A stretch of DNA of 48,641 nucleotides from Alistipes sp. ZOR0009 (GCF_000798815.1 NZ_JTLD01000048.1:1-48641); one strand, 5' to 3'. Shown: positions 14,697 through 22,990, counted from the first letter of the stretch. Notes: generated from the letters alone by a model not told the origin. Translations and numbers: made by a program.

Positions 14697-15050
14697 ATGC
14701 TTTACACAAATTTAAATCACATCACCACAGCCGATGAGCTAGTGAGGATTATCAACGAAAACGAGAATGTAATGGTTTGTTGTGGTCGCATGGGGCCTAT
14801 GTGTATTCCTGTTTACGGAATAATGGAGGAACTTGAAGAGGAGTATGCTCATGCGAAGTTTTTTGACATGGAATTTGATAATCCGGAGGCTCACATTATT
14901 CGCAATGCTCCTGAGTGCCGAGGCTTTATGGGGCTCCCCTATGTTGTGTACTATAAAAAGGGAAAAATTGTTAAGGCAACTACTAGCATTCAAAATATGG
15001 TGCAGGTAAGAAGCATCCTTGATATCGAATTTGGTGGCGTAAAAAAGTAG
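14697..15050 (+). CDS. Thioredoxin-fold protein with an altered active site
   Basis: A 117-aa thioredoxin-fold protein. Where WCGPC is expected it has C28-C29-G-R-M-G-P-M-C36, so the cysteines are separated by six residues instead of two, and the Trp is lost. The cis-proline loop is kept (GFMGLPYVVYY), and a further Cys lies in APECRG. It therefore cannot work as an ordinary dithiol oxidoreductase with CxxC; a C29-C36 pair, a mixed disulfide or a scaffold role are possible. It is the first gene of an operon with trxB (4 nt gap) and a normal thioredoxin, so it is probably reduced by or partnered with them. Confidence 0.82.
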   Translation: MLYTNLNHITTADELVRIINENENVMVCCGRMGPMCIPVYGIMEELEEEYAHAKFFDMEFDNPEAHIIRNAPECRGFMGLPYVVYYKKGKIVKATTSIQNMVQVRSILDIEFGGVKK

Positions 15051-15054
15051 GACA

Positions 15055-16026
15055 ATGGAAACTAGCAATAAGTATGATGCCATTGTTTTAGGTGCAGGGC
15101 CTGCCGGTTTAACGGCGGGCATTTACCTTTCGAGGGCTAAGCTACGAACGCTAATAATTAGCGAAGGGATGGTTGGTGGGCAGATGATTTTAACGCACGA
15201 AATTGCCAACTATCTAGGAGTTGAGAGCATAAGCGGCTACCAGCTGTCTGGTATTATGCGTAAGCAGGCCAAGAGTTTCGGATGCGACATTATATCCAAT
15301 ACTCAGATTGTTGATATAAAACTGGATGGCTCAGAAAAGATGGTGAGCCTAATTGGTGGTAAAACCTTTTTTGCTCATGCGGTAATACTATCTCCAGGTG
15401 GCCGTTCTCGTACGCTGGGAGTTGCCGGAGAGGAGGAGTTTAAGGGGCGCGGTATATCCTATTGTGCAACCTGTGATGGTGATTTTTTTGCAGGAAAAGA
15501 AATTGTTGTAGTTGGTGGAGGTAACTCAGCCTTAGAGGAGGCCGTTTCGCTTACAAAGTATGCAACAAAGGTAACTGTTGTACACCAATTTGATCATTTT
15601 CAGGCTTTCGAGCATGCCATTGAGGAGGTAGAGGCTAATCCTAAAATCAGCACAATCTTGGAGTCGACCATCGAGGAGTATTTCGGGAACGAGAGGTTGG
15701 AGGGAGTTGTCATTCGTAATTTGAAAACAGGGGCAAAAACGAGGTACAGGACTGATGGTGCTTTTGTTTTTATTGGCTATGTTCCTAATACGGAGTTTTT
15801 GGAGGATACTGTAAGTTTGAACAGCAAGGGCGAGATTGTTGTTGATGCAGATATGCAAACTTCTATTGCAGGCGTTTTTGCTGCGGGAGATTCAACAGCT
15901 AAGCGCTACCGCCAAATTACAACAGCCGTAGCAGATGGGACTATTGCTGCACTTTCGGCCGCTGCATACGTGAATGACGTTAAACGTAATTGGCAGAAAG
16001 GGAATGACGCAATTGCACAGAGCTGA
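15055..16026 (+). CDS. trxB: Thioredoxin reductase (NADPH, FAD)
   Basis: A 323-aa flavoprotein that passes electrons from NADPH through FAD and a redox disulfide to thioredoxin. The FAD motif GAGPAG is at 13-18, the redox centre Cys137-Ala-Thr-Cys140-Asp, the NADPH motif GGGNSA at 154-159, and the C-terminal FAD motif VFAAGDS with RYRQITTAVADG. Length is normal for the low-Mr class. It sits between a thioredoxin-like protein and a thioredoxin in one operon, under a probable Crp/Fnr-type regulator. Confidence 0.96.
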   Translation: METSNKYDAIVLGAGPAGLTAGIYLSRAKLRTLIISEGMVGGQMILTHEIANYLGVESISGYQLSGIMRKQAKSFGCDIISNTQIVDIKLDGSEKMVSLIGGKTFFAHAVILSPGGRSRTLGVAGEEEFKGRGISYCATCDGDFFAGKEIVVVGGGNSALEEAVSLTKYATKVTVVHQFDHFQAFEHAIEEVEANPKISTILESTIEEYFGNERLEGVVIRNLKTGAKTRYRTDGAFVFIGYVPNTEFLEDTVSLNSKGEIVVDADMQTSIAGVFAAGDSTAKRYRQITTAVADGTIAALSAAAYVNDVKRNWQKGNDAIAQS

Positions 16027-16076
16027 TGGCTGTATTTTTTGTTTCTTTTATATTTTTCACCTAAATACAATGGCAA

Positions 16077-16376
16077 ATGAAGGGGAATTTTGAAGCGCTG
16101 ATAGAATCTGATAAGCCCGTCATTGTGGACTTTTTTGCAGAATGGTGTTCTCCTTGTAAAATGCAGGCACCAATACTAAAGGAACTTGCGGCGGCTTTAG
16201 GAGAATCTGTTCGTATTCTGAAGGTTGATGTGGACAAAAATCCTCAAGTCGCGTCGCGCTATCAAGTACGGAGTGTCCCTACCATGATGATATTTCAAAG
16301 GGGGCAGATAAGGTGGCGCCAAACGGGGTTGCAGCCTAAGCATACCATTTTGGATGCGCTGAAGCAGTTACAATAG
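16077..16376 (+). CDS. trxA: Thioredoxin (second copy)
   Basis: A 99-aa minimal thioredoxin with active site Trp23-Cys24-Ser-Pro-Cys27-Lys and cis-Pro in VRSVPTMMIF. It lacks the first beta strand and helix of longer thioredoxins but keeps all catalytic elements. The start at 16077 is fixed by a stop in the competing frame opened by the ATG at 16070. It is the third gene of the trxB operon, 50 nt after trxB, and is the likely direct partner of that reductase. Confidence 0.93.
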   Translation: MKGNFEALIESDKPVIVDFFAEWCSPCKMQAPILKELAAALGESVRILKVDVDKNPQVASRYQVRSVPTMMIFQRGQIRWRQTGLQPKHTILDALKQLQ

Positions 16377-16404
16377 AGCTTTTCTTCAGGAGAAATGATG
16401 AAAT

Positions 16405-16439
16405 AAAAAAGAATGGATGCTACAGCATCCTTTCTTTTT
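16405..16439. terminator. Shared terminator after trx
   Basis: GGATGC (16415-16420) and GCATCC (16425-16430) are extended by A-rich and T-rich arms (AAAAAAGAA / TTTCTTTTT), giving T tracts on both strands. The minus-strand permease gene ends at 16438. Confidence 0.82.
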
Positions 16440-17895
16440 ATTTTTCTGAAAAATTCTTCGCATTCCTAATGAGCGAATGGTTTTTCCCGTATGTGAAGTA
16501 TATGGTAAATCCAATTGCCATCCAGATGAAAAGGCGAATCCAAGTAACTATCGGAAGAGAGAGCATCATTGCTAGGCAAACAACAATTCCCAGTATAGGA
16601 ACTAGAGGAACAAGTGGAGTTTTGAATGCTCTTGGCGCATCGGGTTGCGTCTTCCGCATTATCATTACCCCAATAGCAACGAGAACAAAGGCAAATAGGG
16701 TTCCTATGCTTACCATATGTCCGAGGTCTGATATGTTAACAAACCCTGCTAGTAGTGAGGTGAAAATTGCAAATAGTAGGTTGTTCTTGTAGGGCGTTTT
16801 AAATTTAGGGTGGATCTTCGAGAAAATAGAGGGAAGAAGTCCGTCTTTGGACATAGAGTAAAAAATGCGAGATTGACCTAAAAGCATTACCAATATCACA
16901 GACGTGTACCCTGCGAGAATTGCCAGTATGATAAATTGTTGAAGCCAAGCATAGGGCGTTTTGGCAATAGCTACAGCAACAGGCGCGGCACTCCCTTTAA
17001 ACTCGGTATAGTTTGCCATTCCTGTCATAACGTATGAGAAAAGGAGGTATAGTATTGTGCTTATCACGAGTGAGCCTAGTATCCCGATGGGCATTCCCAC
17101 CCTTGGATTTTTACTCTCTTGTGCCGCGGTTGATACCGCATCGAACCCAATGTAGGCAAAGAAAACTACTGCTGCACCTCTGAATACCCCAGACCAGCCG
17201 TATTCTCCCCATACGCCAGTATTTTCGGGAATGAAAGGAGTGTGGTTGGCTGGATTTATAAAATGCCACCCAATAGCAATAAAAACTAAAACTACAGTTA
17301 CTTTAAGCGCTACAAGCAGCCCATTTAGGAACGCAGACTCTTTTGTTCCTTTTATAAGTAGCATGGAGAGGGCAAATACAATAAAAATAGCCGGAAGATT
17401 GATAAATCCAGATACAACGCTACCGTCTGCTAATGTCATTGAATCCATAGGCGCATGGGTTAGCTCGTATGGGAGTGAAATTCCAAAATTTCCAAGAAAT
17501 TTCGAAAGATACGAAGACCAACTTACAGAAACGGTTGCTGCCCCTAAGGCATACTCTAGCACCAAGTCCCAGCCTATAATCCAGGCTACGAGTTCTCCCA
17601 TCGTTGCATAGGAGTAGGTGTACGCACTTCCTGCTACTGGTATCATTGATGCAAACTCTGCATAGCAAAGACCTGCAAATGCGCACCCAACAGCGGCAAT
17701 GACAAATGAAAGCGTAACTGCTGCTCCTGCATTATCTGCAGCAGCAATGCCGGTGAGCGAAAATAACCCGGCTCCAATAATTGCCCCAATTCCTAGAGCG
17801 ACCAAATTAATACTTCCAAGGCTACGTTTGAGCGAGTGCTCTCCCGTTTCTTGCGACTCCTTTATCAGAGTCTCTAACGGTTTTCTAAATCTCAT
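16438..17895 (-). CDS. APC family amino acid permease (CAT/YfnA-like)
   Basis: A 485-aa inner-membrane transporter with about 12-13 hydrophobic segments. The N-terminal consensus of the amino acid-polyamine-organocation superfamily is present (LGIGAIIGAGLFSLTG), as is the CAT-type segment FFAYIGFDAVSTAAQESKNP. Length and the GWDLVLEYALG segment resemble the cationic amino acid transporter group, but the substrate is uncertain. It is monocistronic; the 550-bp AT-rich region upstream has no strong TAnnTTTG match in its first 100 bp. Confidence 0.92.
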   Translation of the reverse strand: MRFRKPLETLIKESQETGEHSLKRSLGSINLVALGIGAIIGAGLFSLTGIAAADNAGAAVTLSFVIAAVGCAFAGLCYAEFASMIPVAGSAYTYSYATMGELVAWIIGWDLVLEYALGAATVSVSWSSYLSKFLGNFGISLPYELTHAPMDSMTLADGSVVSGFINLPAIFIVFALSMLLIKGTKESAFLNGLLVALKVTVVLVFIAIGWHFINPANHTPFIPENTGVWGEYGWSGVFRGAAVVFFAYIGFDAVSTAAQESKNPRVGMPIGILGSLVISTILYLLFSYVMTGMANYTEFKGSAAPVAVAIAKTPYAWLQQFIILAILAGYTSVILVMLLGQSRIFYSMSKDGLLPSIFSKIHPKFKTPYKNNLLFAIFTSLLAGFVNISDLGHMVSIGTLFAFVLVAIGVMIMRKTQPDAPRAFKTPLVPLVPILGIVVCLAMMLSLPIVTWIRLFIWMAIGFTIYFTYGKNHSLIRNAKNFSEK

Positions 17896-18446
17896 ATGCG
17901 GTTTAATTGGTTATCTTTTATTTTTACCAAATTAATGATTTATTTGTTACGCTCTGTTTTTACTTGTAATCTATTTTAGAGTTTCTCGTTGTTCTTATAC
18001 TTGGTTAGACATGCTTATTTACCTATTCTGTTGTTTGTTTTTAATTATATAAGGTGTTTTACCTTTCATTTTTTAATCTTTTTCAGAGAAACAGCTTTAT
18101 ACTGTTCTATTTACTGTTAAATGAATTTTGTTGTATTAGCTCAGCAGGAATTGTTTTGAACAAAAATGCTTTGTTAGTCTAGTTTTGTAATGGGTTGATA
18201 GTAAGTGTTTAATTAGGATGATGCAATAGGGAATACAATGATAATTATCGTTTTATGTGTATTAAAGAATCCTAATTGTGCTTTTGGGTGAGTGTTGGAT
18301 TGAAATAAAAAGTATTCCTTTGCATTGCAAAACAAAACCAAAATAGGCTTATAAACTTACAATGTGTAATCGTGTTGTTTTGAGTTTTGAAGCATTTAAA
18401 TCACGGTTAAGGTGTTTTTTTGAAACCTTGTTATAATAAGGACGGA
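17896..18446. promoter_or_regulatory. AT-rich intergenic region with a nested dyad
   Basis: This 550-bp spacer between divergent genes contains no reading frame worth naming. Its main feature is at 18211-18277: AATTAGGAT and ATCCTAATT (9 bp, exact) flank, at almost the same centre, the palindrome GATAATTATC (18240-18249), with GAATAC/GTATT in between. It could be a long hairpin in RNA or a layered operator. GATAATTATC recalls half of a Fur box, but only half. Confidence 0.45.
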
Positions 18447-18821
18447 ATGAGAAAGGCATTGTGTTTAGGAATTATTGCTTTAGGTTTGGTAGGATCTGTA
18501 TCTGCCAGCAGCAATGCGCTAGATGGACTGCTAGTGCGTAAGAGTTTAATCACGGAAGAGGTTAAATCTCTTATGGAGAGTTCGGTAGCAGGGGATGCAC
18601 TCCCTGTTAGAATTGTATACCAAAATGAGGTAGTCGGTTCGTTTCAGGCTTTTTATCCTACAGAAGAAAACTTTGTTGTAGTAAACAAGGTAAATCTAGA
18701 AAATGAAGGTGGCGTTTTGGTTGCAACCGTAAAACTTAATATCAACGGGAAAAAGAACGTTGAAAAGATTTTTGTAAAAAATGGATCTAGAGCACCTTGG
18801 ATTTTGAAACCAGAGGTGTAG
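18447..18821 (+). CDS. Small secreted protein of unknown function
   Basis: A 124-aa protein with signal peptide MRKALCLGIIALGLVGSVSA and a compact body predicted to be mostly beta (VRIVYQNEVVGSFQAFYP, LVATVKLNINGKK). There are no cysteines in the mature part, so it is not a lipoprotein. The ATG at 18447 is used because the signal peptide starts there; an upstream Met adds nine unlikely residues. Family not recognised. Alone in its transcript, with a terminator downstream. Confidence 0.72.
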   Translation: MRKALCLGIIALGLVGSVSASSNALDGLLVRKSLITEEVKSLMESSVAGDALPVRIVYQNEVVGSFQAFYPTEENFVVVNKVNLENEGGVLVATVKLNINGKKNVEKIFVKNGSRAPWILKPEV

Positions 18822-18908
18822 CATTTACGATATAGAAGATTTTCAATCGACGCAGTAGAAATACTGTGAGTTATTCATAATAGATTTGTTTGTAGTAGTT
18901 TGTAAGGG

Positions 18909-18940
18909 TAGGGACTTCGGGATGAAGTCCCTATCTTTTT
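18909..18940 (+). terminator. Terminator after the small secreted protein
   Basis: TAGGGACTTC (18909-18918) pairs exactly with GAAGTCCCTA (18924-18933) around a 5-nt loop and is followed by TCTTTTT. Confidence 0.88.
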
Positions 18941-19083
18941 GTATCTGTCCTATACTAACCATTTTTAAAGTGAAGCCATAATCTTCGTCTTTTTAGTTAA
19001 TTAATAAGCCGTTATCTGGTTCTGATGCTTGTTTGTCTTCCTTTGCACACAAGTTTTTAGTGAAGATGAAAGGAGCCCTTTGT

Positions 19084-19890
19084 ATGAAAAGGTTTTTATT
19101 GCCGTTGGCATTTTTATTACTCGTATTATCGAGCTGCGAATTAATCGAATATCATCCCTACGATGTGTCGCTTAGCCGAAAGTATTCAGATTTAAATCAA
19201 AAGAGCATAAGTAGGATATTGGCTAAAAGTCCTACAAACGATACTATTCGCTTTGTATTTATGGGGGATACGCAGCGATCGTACGACGAAACCGTTGATT
19301 TTGTGAGATCAGTAAATCGGAGACGTGATGTCGACTTTGTTATCCATGGAGGCGATATTACGGACTTTGGAATGACCAAGGAGTATATTTGGATTCATGA
19401 TATCATGGCTAAGCTGAAAGTTCCCTATGTTGCTATTATAGGCAACCATGATATTTTGGGACATGGTAAAGAGGTGTATAAGTCGATTTATGGCGATTAT
19501 AACTTCTCGTTTATCTACAATCAAACCAAGTTTCTATTCCTAAATACGAATGCTCTGGAGTTTGACTACTCCACGCCAATCCCTGATTTTGGATACATCC
19601 GTGCTGAACTGGATCAGGATAGAAGTCTGTATAACCAAACAATTGTTGCAATGCATGTTCAGCCTTTTGATTTGGAATTTAATAACAATACGGCTCACTA
19701 TTTTCAAGATTTGATTAGGCAATTTAATAATCCGCTATTTGCGATTCATGCCCATGCCCATGTGCGTATGCAAAACGATTTTTTTAAGGATGGTTTCATC
19801 TACATCGGTTGCGATGATATACACGACAGAAACTACTTGGTTTTTACAGTAACAAAGAATAAGTATTCGTATGAGGTGGTTTATTTCTAG
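19084..19890 (+). CDS. Metallophosphoesterase lipoprotein
   Basis: A 268-aa calcineurin-like phosphoesterase with a lipoprotein signal (lipobox LSSC, Cys18). Metal ligands appear in order: GDTQRS, HGGDITDFG, GNHDILGHG, MHVQPFD and HAHAHVR, so the two-metal site is complete although the first motif is GDTQ rather than GDxH. It should hydrolyse phosphoesters in the periplasm or at the surface; the substrate is unknown. The start is moved to ATG 19084, where the signal peptide begins. Its last 20 nt overlap the next gene, implying translational coupling. Confidence 0.88.
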   Translation: MKRFLLPLAFLLLVLSSCELIEYHPYDVSLSRKYSDLNQKSISRILAKSPTNDTIRFVFMGDTQRSYDETVDFVRSVNRRRDVDFVIHGGDITDFGMTKEYIWIHDIMAKLKVPYVAIIGNHDILGHGKEVYKSIYGDYNFSFIYNQTKFLFLNTNALEFDYSTPIPDFGYIRAELDQDRSLYNQTIVAMHVQPFDLEFNNNTAHYFQDLIRQFNNPLFAIHAHAHVRMQNDFFKDGFIYIGCDDIHDRNYLVFTVTKNKYSYEVVYF

Positions 19891-20515
19891 ATACGTTTTA
19901 TTAGGTAAAAACTTAGCGTTGTTCCTGTTTTTTCTGATTTCTATTCCTTCTTATTCTCAGATTGACAGCTTACTTAAGGAAAAATATAAATCGGCATGGA
20001 ACAAGCTAATTCCAACTCAAGTAAAATGGCAATATGCTGGTGATATGGGCACAATGTCTATAGGGGCTGGTTGGGATTATGGTAGAAGGAGGCAGTGGGA
20101 GACGAATTTTTTTGTAGGCTACCTAAGCGCTTCGGGGAGTAGTCCCGTGCATGTTACAGCAACGCTTAAGCAAACTTATGCGCCATTTCGAGTTAGATTA
20201 GGGAGAGATCTTTCAATTCAGCCTATTACAGGAGGATTCTACATGAATAAGGTTTTTGGACAGTACTTCTGGAGTAAGTTGCCCGATAGGTATCCCCGAA
20301 ATTACTATTTCTGGATGCTAAACACGCGTTTTAATGTTTTTCTTGGGCAGAGTTTGACGTTTTATTGCCCCAAATTGCTTAAAGGTGATAGTATCTCCCT
20401 ATTTTACGAATTTAATACTAACGATTTATACGTAATAAGCGCTATTGGCAATAGGTATATTGGTTTAAAGGATATTGTAAACTTATCTTTTGGCGCTAAG
20501 TTCACGTTTTTATAA
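19871..20515 (+). CDS. Putative outer-membrane barrel protein partnered with the phosphoesterase
   Basis: A 214-aa protein starting inside the phosphoesterase gene in another frame. A signal peptide (LALFLFFLISIPSYS, cut before Gln) is followed by aromatic-rich alternating strands and a C-terminal hydrophobic strand ending FTFL, as in outer-membrane barrels. Met1 gives a long n-region (MRWFISRYVLLGKN), but no later Met precedes the signal core, so the overlap is real. I do not recognise the family. The tight coupling suggests that the two proteins act together at the outer membrane. Confidence 0.72.
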   Translation: MRWFISRYVLLGKNLALFLFFLISIPSYSQIDSLLKEKYKSAWNKLIPTQVKWQYAGDMGTMSIGAGWDYGRRRQWETNFFVGYLSASGSSPVHVTATLKQTYAPFRVRLGRDLSIQPITGGFYMNKVFGQYFWSKLPDRYPRNYYFWMLNTRFNVFLGQSLTFYCPKLLKGDSISLFYEFNTNDLYVISAIGNRYIGLKDIVNLSFGAKFTFL

Positions 20516-20701
20516 ATCCCAAAAAGGTTTAATGCAAGATGTAGAAATATTAGGAACATATTTTCTTGATTTTTAGTTCGATTACAGCATTGTCTCTTTT
20601 TGGTGAAGTTTGCTTAATAGATATTAGCCCTATTTGTAGATTTGGCGGCTGGGTTTTGAGGCTATAATCCCTATATTGCCCCAATCCAAAACCATTATGA
20701 T

Positions 20702-20980
20702 ATGATACGAGTAAATGTTCAGATTATTGTGAAGGAGGAGAATAGAGCAGAATTGCTTGAAGTTCTCAACGTGTTGGCAACAAATTCTCGCATCGAAGCA
20801 GGTTGCTTAGCCTATGATGTTTATGAGAATGTTTCGACGGAGGAGAAGTTGTTTATTTTTGAAACGTGGGAAAATGAGGAGTTTTTAAAGATGCATCAGC
20901 AAACGTCTCACTACGTTAGTAAGTCACCTCAGCTGCGAAAGCTGGCGCTGGATGTAAAGGTTGAAAAATTCAGCTACTAA
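20702..20980 (+). CDS. ABM-domain protein (putative quinol monooxygenase, YgiN-like)
   Basis: A 92-aa ferredoxin-fold protein of the antibiotic biosynthesis monooxygenase group. Typical family features are the start IRVNVQIIVKEENR, the segment EAGCLAYDVYEN and FETWENEEFLKMHQQTSHY with the conserved His. Such proteins dimerise and act on quinols or small aromatic compounds without cofactor. A TAGATTTG box at 20637-20644 may be its promoter. Monocistronic, with a strong terminator. Confidence 0.88.
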   Translation: MIRVNVQIIVKEENRAELLEVLNVLATNSRIEAGCLAYDVYENVSTEEKLFIFETWENEEFLKMHQQTSHYVSKSPQLRKLALDVKVEKFSY

Positions 20981-20997
20981 AGAATAGGTTTATGGAG

Positions 20998-21024
20998 AAG
21001 AGAGGCGAAGGCCTCTCTTTTTTG
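20998..21024 (+). terminator. Terminator after the ABM-domain gene
   Basis: AAGAGAGGC (20998-21006) and GCCTCTCTT (21011-21019) with loop GAAG and a following T run. Confidence 0.9.
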
Positions 21025-21066
21025 TTAACGTTGCTTATTGAATGCCGCGTGGAGCCGTTAAGGTGC

Positions 21067-21074
21067 TATATTTG
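21067..21074 (+). promoter_or_regulatory. -7 box before the 202-aa membrane protein
   Basis: TATATTTG matches TAnnTTTG, 19 nt before the ATG at 21094. No TTG lies at the standard spacing. Confidence 0.45.
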
Positions 21075-21093
21075 ACCAAAACTAGAGATTGAT

Positions 21094-21702
21094 ATGGCTA
21101 TGGAAAATCACTTTTCGAGAACAATGATGGACAAAAGCGATGAGGAGCTTAAAGCAATTGTTGGATCGGAGAACGAGTATAGTCGCGAAGCTGTTATGGC
21201 TGCGCAATGGGAAATAGAGCGTCGTGAACGTGTTGTTTTGGAAGTCGTAGAGGAAAGAATAAAAGAAGAGCAGGAGGCAATTGGTAAAACGAAGTCAGAA
21301 GCTCCTCCAAAGGTTTATAGCGAGCTATTCCTAATTATTTTTGGCGTTTTATTTTCTGTTGTAGGTTCTGGAATTCTAATTGCCATGAATCTATTGCAGA
21401 TAAACCGTAGGCAGCAGGCTGTATTTGCTGTCCTATTCAGCTTCTCTTTTATAATTATACAGGGCGTTTTGCTGGTTTCGACTGGGGCTATCGCTCCATT
21501 TATTTCAATACCAACGAGCATGCTTGGTGTTATTCTTATTCAACGAATGATTTGGGAAAAAGAGTACCCTAAGGGTTTACCAGTTGTGAAGCGCTCGCCT
21601 TGGCTGCCCCTTGCCATAGGGATTGTTCTTACAGCGCTGCTTATGTATCTTTTTTATACCGCTTATGGCGTTTTACCAGGAACAATGCCCGCTGCTAAAT
21701 AG
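21094..21702 (+). CDS. Membrane protein of unknown function
   Basis: A 202-aa protein with a charged cytosolic N-terminal region (about 1-70) whose first part (MDKSDEELKAIVGSENEYSREAVMAAQWEI) looks like a short helical repeat found in other Bacteroidetes membrane proteins. Four hydrophobic segments follow, at about 76-97, 106-127, 128-150 and 168-190. No catalytic motif. The stop codon lies inside a perfect 20-bp inverted repeat shared with the convergent ferritin gene. Confidence 0.75.
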   Translation: MAMENHFSRTMMDKSDEELKAIVGSENEYSREAVMAAQWEIERRERVVLEVVEERIKEEQEAIGKTKSEAPPKVYSELFLIIFGVLFSVVGSGILIAMNLLQINRRQQAVFAVLFSFSFIIIQGVLLVSTGAIAPFISIPTSMLGVILIQRMIWEKEYPKGLPVVKRSPWLPLAIGIVLTALLMYLFYTAYGVLPGTMPAAK

Positions 21703-21740
21703 TACGAAAGGCTGAACAATGTTCAGCCTTTCGTACTATT
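21698..21740. terminator. Perfect 20-bp inverted repeat filling the gap between convergent genes
   Basis: AATAGTACGAAAGGCTGAAC (21698-21717) and its exact complement (21721-21740) are separated by AAT only. The plus-strand stop codon is inside the left arm, and the ferritin stop starts one base after the right arm. It has no T tract, but the stem is long enough to end transcription both ways. Confidence 0.8.
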
Positions 21741-22226
21741 CTATACTCTCTTCTTTAGTTCCTTGTCAAGGTACAGCAAGCCGCCTCTATCTCCAACCCT
21801 TTTGAGCTTTTCCAGAATGGTGGTTGCAATACGCTCCTCTTCAACCTGTTCGTCGATGAACCAGCGTAAAAAGTTTTGAGATGCATAATCCTTTTCTTGT
21901 ACGGCAATATCCATTACGCCATAAATAAAATGGGTTACTTTTTGCTCGTGCTTTACCACCTCTTCAAAGACATCAACAGGGGTAGCCCAAGTTAGGGGAA
22001 CTTCTTTAATTGGCTGAAGCCTTACCGTACCACCTCTTTCGTTGATGTGGTCAAAAAATTTGAGGGCGTGGGCTGCCTCCTCATGGTACTGTAGCTTAAA
22101 CCAGTGTGCAAAACCTTCTAATCCTTTGTTGTCAAAATCGGCTGACATGGATAGATATAGGTAGGCCGACCAAAATTCGGCGTTAATTTGATTATTAAAA
22201 GCCTCAAGTACTTTACTGTTCATCAT
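21741..22226 (-). CDS. ftnA: Ferritin
   Basis: A 161-aa non-haem ferritin that oxidises Fe(II) and stores it in a 24-subunit shell. Ferroxidase-centre residues appear in the expected places: Glu in NAEFWSAYLYL, the YHEEAAHA motif in helix B, and EQVEEE in helix D. Length and sequence match bacterial FtnA of anaerobes, where it also protects against oxygen. Two adjacent Met codons (22226, 22223) are possible starts. It shares the perfect hairpin downstream with the convergent gene. Confidence 0.96.
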   Translation of the reverse strand: MMNSKVLEAFNNQINAEFWSAYLYLSMSADFDNKGLEGFAHWFKLQYHEEAAHALKFFDHINERGGTVRLQPIKEVPLTWATPVDVFEEVVKHEQKVTHFIYGVMDIAVQEKDYASQNFLRWFIDEQVEEERIATTILEKLKRVGDRGGLLYLDKELKKRV

Positions 22227-22319
22227 AGCCGTGAATTTTTAGTATGTATATAGTACGTTTTAGTACCATAAATTGTTTACTGAAATGGCTTAAATAGCGA
22301 TGATTCTATGTAAATAAAA

Positions 22320-22346
22320 AAGGTCAACGAAATTTTCGTTGACCTT
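22320..22346 (-). terminator. Terminator of the 62-aa gene
   Basis: AAGGTCAACGAA (22320-22331) and TTCGTTGACCTT (22335-22346) form a 12-bp perfect stem; on the minus strand it runs into TTTTTATTTA. It lies 30 nt after the stop of the gene at 22376. Confidence 0.85.
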
Positions 22347-22375
22347 ACACACTTAACTAACTACTACTGATTCCT

Positions 22376-22564
22376 CTATAAGTCTTCTAATACAACAAAC
22401 TCGAATGAGGCTGCTTCTTCTATATCAACAAGCCCATAGATCCATAGTGGCTCTAACTTGTGTACATATCTTGTGAGGTCGATTTGGATATTTCCTAAGT
22501 AATCAACCGATTTTTGATGGATTTCAGATGCTTTGCTGCCCACTTGTTTTGCTATGCTCTTCAT
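22376..22564 (-). CDS. Small protein of unknown function (62 aa)
   Basis: A 62-aa soluble protein with a helical Lys/Ser-rich first half and an acidic hydrophobic C-terminus (IEEAASFEFVVLEDL). No family recognised. It is credible because an intrinsic terminator in the right orientation follows 30 nt after its stop while no other gene in this strand needs one. Its upstream region contains the palindrome CCTAATATTAGG. Confidence 0.5.
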   Translation of the reverse strand: MKSIAKQVGSKASEIHQKSVDYLGNIQIDLTRYVHKLEPLWIYGLVDIEEAASFEFVVLEDL

Positions 22565-22990
22565 GCTCTCTTTTGTTTGCTTCGTTTGTAATTGCGGCTC
22601 CTTATTTTTCCTGTTTTTTACCTAATATTAGGAGTTAAATAGGCATTTTGTCTGTGTCAAAATTAGGATCTGACGCGTAGCCGCCAAATGTTTTGTGTTA
22701 AAACAGCCGTTTTATAGCTGATTGGTTTTAAAGTTTTTGATATCCTTTGGATGTGATGTTAAAAATGGAATTTTTCGGTGTATTTGTAAGGTGAAATAGA
22801 TTGTTGTAGCATTGGGGCGACAGTTTGTTTGCTGGTTGTGCATAAAATCGTTCTTCTTACTTAAATTGATACTTGCATGCTAAAGATCTTTTGGTAAAAA
22901 AGATCAATGGAATTAGTCATTTTAGCCGATTTATTCATAAAAATTGGCATCTTTAGTTTGTCTTTTAGATCTACTTCAATATTAACATTT
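22565..22990. other. Intergenic region between the 62-aa gene and sbcD
   Basis: 425 bp between divergent genes. The only marked feature is a perfect 12-bp palindrome CCTAATATTAGG at 22621-22632, about 57 bp upstream of the 62-aa gene start, possibly an operator. I found no clear TAnnTTTG box. The in-frame extension of sbcD back to 22907 is AT-rich and not supported. Confidence 0.45.

Noticed and set aside
18240-18249. Fur box
   Set aside because: GATAATTATC is only half of the 19-bp consensus, and the downstream gene has no iron link.
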